NCBI GenBank assembly: GCA_946480655.1
Contig: CAMLKN010000124.1
Span: forward strand, 1 to 6,720
DNA from: an uncultured Devosia sp.
Lineage (GTDB): Bacteria > Pseudomonadota > Alphaproteobacteria > Rhizobiales > Devosiaceae
Length of the DNA: 6,720 nt
Reading direction: 5' to 3'
Both the position numbers and the translations under genes were made by a program. This document shows, in pieces, positions 5,298 through 6,720 of this stretch; the stretch's first letter is position 1; every line of letters begins with the position of its first letter. The notes beneath the pieces are model-generated. The model had not been told where the DNA came from. It did no database searches and saw only the letters and a program-made list of their open reading frames with translations.

Positions 5298-6265
5298 CCC
5301 GGGTCGTCGCGGTCAATACTCTCGGTGGGCCGGAGGTCCTGTCCGTCGAAGATTGGCCCGTCGGTGAGCCTGGGCCGGGGCAGGTACGTCTCCGCCAGAC
5401 GGCTATCGGGCTCAACTTCATCGATACTTACCAGCGATCCGGCCTTTATCCGCTGCCGCTGCCGTTCGTCGCCGGCAATGAGGCGGCGGGCGTGGTGACC
5501 GCGATCGGGGAGGGCGTGACGGAGGTCGGGGTCGGCGACAGGGTGTGCTACCAGGGCACGCCGGGCGCCTATGCCCAAGAGCGGCTGGCACCGGTGCAGA
5601 AGCTGGTGCCCATTCCCGACGGGATCGACGACCAGACGGCGGCAGCAGTGCTGCTCAAGGGGCTGACGGCCTACTATCTACTGTTCAAGACCTGGCCAGT
5701 GCAGGCGGGCGAGACCATCCTCTGGCATGCGGCGGCGGGCGGCACGGGGCTCATCGCCACGCAATGGGCGAAGTCGCTGGGCGCGACGGTCATCGGCACC
5801 GCTGGTGGGCCGGACAAGGTGAAGATGGCGCTTGAACATGGCTGCGACCATGTGATCGACTACAAGGCAGAAGACTTTCCGGCGCTGGTGAAGGAGTTCA
5901 CCGGGGGCAGGGGTGTCGATGTGGTCTATGACGGCGTGGGCAAGGCCACGTTCGAAGGATCGCTCGACAGCCTCAGACCGCGTGGCCTCCTCGCCAGCTT
6001 CGGCAATGCCTCGGGCGTGGTCAGCATACCGGATCTGGGGGCCTTGGCGCGAAAGGGCTCGCTCTATGTGACACGGCCGACCGGTACGCATTATTTCCCC
6101 AACCGCGAGAGCCTGCTCGAAGGCGCCAAGGCGCTGTTCGACGCGATCCTTTCGGGAGCGATCCGGGTGGAGATCGGCCGGACCTATCCGCTGGTTGAGG
6201 CGGCTGAAGCGCATCGGGCGCTGGAGGGGCGTGAAACGACTGGTTCTGTGGTGTTGGTTCCCTAG
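5294..6265 (+). CDS. qor: NADPH:quinone oxidoreductase (zinc-free MDR family)
   Basis: This 323-residue cytoplasmic enzyme belongs to the medium-chain dehydrogenase/reductase superfamily, QOR branch (E. coli Qor is about 327). It reduces quinones or related electrophilic carbonyls with NADPH. The N-terminal GroES-like domain has GLNFIDTYQRSGLYP (39-53), the QOR substrate-side signature, and GNEAAGVVTAIGEGV (61-75). The Rossmann domain has HAAAGGTG (145-152), the AAGGTG-type NADPH loop, then TAGGPDKVKMALEHGCDHVIDY (169-190). The catalytic and structural zinc cysteines of alcohol dehydrogenases are missing, as expected for QOR. The start ATG lies within the last codons of the TerC gene (4-nt ATGA overlap), with AAGG at 5283-5286 seven nt upstream. 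The chain looks full length with the usual ETTGSVVLVP-type end. Translational coupling to TerC is inferred; the physiological substrate is unknown. Confidence 0.94.
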   Translation: MTRVVAVNTLGGPEVLSVEDWPVGEPGPGQVRLRQTAIGLNFIDTYQRSGLYPLPLPFVAGNEAAGVVTAIGEGVTEVGVGDRVCYQGTPGAYAQERLAPVQKLVPIPDGIDDQTAAAVLLKGLTAYYLLFKTWPVQAGETILWHAAAGGTGLIATQWAKSLGATVIGTAGGPDKVKMALEHGCDHVIDYKAEDFPALVKEFTGGRGVDVVYDGVGKATFEGSLDSLRPRGLLASFGNASGVVSIPDLGALARKGSLYVTRPTGTHYFPNRESLLEGAKALFDAILSGAIRVEIGRTYPLVEAAEAHRALEGRETTGSVVLVP

Positions 6266-6276
6266 TTCCCCCGGCA

Positions 6277-6301
6277 GCCTGCGGAGGGCTCATTGGCAGG
6301 C
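6277..6301 (+). promoter_or_regulatory. Ribosome binding site and possible hairpin over the TauE start
   Basis: GGAGGG (6283-6288) is a strong Shine-Dalgarno sequence; its GGAGG core ends 5 nt before TTG (6293-6295) and decides that start. The flanks GCCTGC (6277-6282) and GCAGGC (6296-6301) are perfect reverse complements, so the site and the start codon would sit in the 13-nt loop of a 6-bp GC stem. The ribosome binding site is clear; the regulatory role of the stem is speculative. Confidence 0.55.
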
Positions 6302-6720
6302 GAGTGGTTCAGCACGACGGTCGCGTTCGTGGTTGTCAGTGCCCTGATCGCCGGCTGCGCACGCGGTTTTTCCGGCTTTGGTGGCGCGCTGATCTTCGTG
6401 CCGCTCGCCAGCTCTGCCATCGGGCCGCAACTCGCGGCGCCACTTCTGCTGGTAATCGATGGCCTGTTGTCGTTGGGCATGTTGCCCAATGGCTGGCGGC
6501 GGGCCAACCGGCGAGAGGTCTTTACCATGGCAGCCGGCGCCATTGTTGGCGTGCCGGCCGGCACGGCAATACTGGCGTTGGTGCCGACGACCGTGGTCCG
6601 CTGGACGATCTGTGCCGTGGTGTTGCTGATGCTGATCTTCCTGATATCAGGTTGGCGCTATCGGCGGGCGCCGCGCCCGGCGCTGACCGTGGGCGTGGGT
6701 GCATTGGCGGGCCTGTTCGG
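6293..6720 (+). CDS. TauE/SafE-family sulfite or organosulfonate exporter, N-terminal part (cut by window)
   Basis: The frame is open for 142 codons from the TTG at 6293 to the window edge. The encoded protein is strongly hydrophobic and has the TauE/SafE hallmark ARGFSGFGGALIFVPL (23-38) after a first membrane segment (9-22). Further segments lie near 47-64, 77-97 and 102-119, with the GVPAG turn at 86-90 typical of the family. Members are inner-membrane permeases linked to export of sulfite, sulfoacetate and related anions, or of other anions; the substrate here is not known. No ATG lies near the N-terminus (the first in-frame ATG is at codon 63, beyond the signature). A GGAGG five bases before the TTG supports this rare start. 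It follows qor by 27 bp on the same strand with no terminator between, so it probably belongs to the terC-qor transcript. Confidence 0.85.
   Translation, partial: MAGEWFSTTVAFVVVSALIAGCARGFSGFGGALIFVPLASSAIGPQLAAPLLLVIDGLLSLGMLPNGWRRANRREVFTMAAGAIVGVPAGTAILALVPTTVVRWTICAVVLLMLIFLISGWRYRRAPRPALTVGVGALAGLF

Noticed and set aside
1..6720. A novel defence, mobile or biosynthetic system in the window.
   Set aside because: All seven genes belong to recognisable families. There are no transposase, integrase, toxin-antitoxin, nuclease or synthase signatures, no direct-repeat boundaries and no visible composition shift.

Overview
This is a 6.7 kb piece of a GC-rich bacterial chromosome with ordinary core-type gene content. 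An invasion-associated-locus-B (IalB) family protein next to mfd, and a PPIGAQG-type UbiH-like hydroxylase, suggest an alphaproteobacterium, most likely in the Hyphomicrobiales (a Devosia-like organism would fit). That placement is inferred from gene style and not proven. I see no rRNA, tRNA, CRISPR array, insertion sequence, phage gene or att site, and no sign of recent transfer.

Layout, left to right. (1) The 3' third of mfd (transcription-repair coupling factor), on the + strand, is cut by the left edge. (2) After a 145-bp gap with a candidate promoter and a strong hairpin comes a secreted IalB-family protein on the + strand, with low-complexity Ala/Glu/Pro-rich ends. It is followed by a textbook intrinsic terminator. 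(3) A minus-strand cluster converges on that terminator. Read in its own direction it encodes two half-size YeeE/YedE membrane proteins (a predicted sulfur-compound transporter pair) and then a UbiH/UbiF/COQ6-type FAD hydroxylase. All three are joined by 1-nt and 4-nt overlaps. (4) A 187-bp divergent intergenic region (4160-4346) should hold the promoters for both sides. (5) On the + strand, a TerC-family membrane protein overlaps a zinc-free NADPH:quinone oxidoreductase by 4 nt. A TauE/SafE-family membrane protein follows after 27 bp, with a TTG start, and runs off the right edge.

How the genes may work together. The minus-strand cluster pairs a predicted sulfur-compound importer with a flavin hydroxylase of the ubiquinone type. 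The plus-strand cluster pairs a probable metal-ion exporter (TerC) with a quinone/carbonyl reductase and a probable sulfite/organosulfonate exporter. Sulfur transport on both sides and quinone-related redox enzymes are a loose shared theme, but no shared pathway is shown by the sequence. No transcriptional regulator, such as the BigR/SqrR-type ArsR repressor often found with YeeE/YedE pairs, lies in the window.

I found no convincing previously undescribed system. The points most worth a second look are the fully overlapping YedE-YeeE-UbiH cluster, the TerC-QOR overlap, a hairpin that would enclose the ribosome binding site and TTG start of the TauE gene, and the Glu in place of Asp in the hydroxylase's FAD 'GD' motif.
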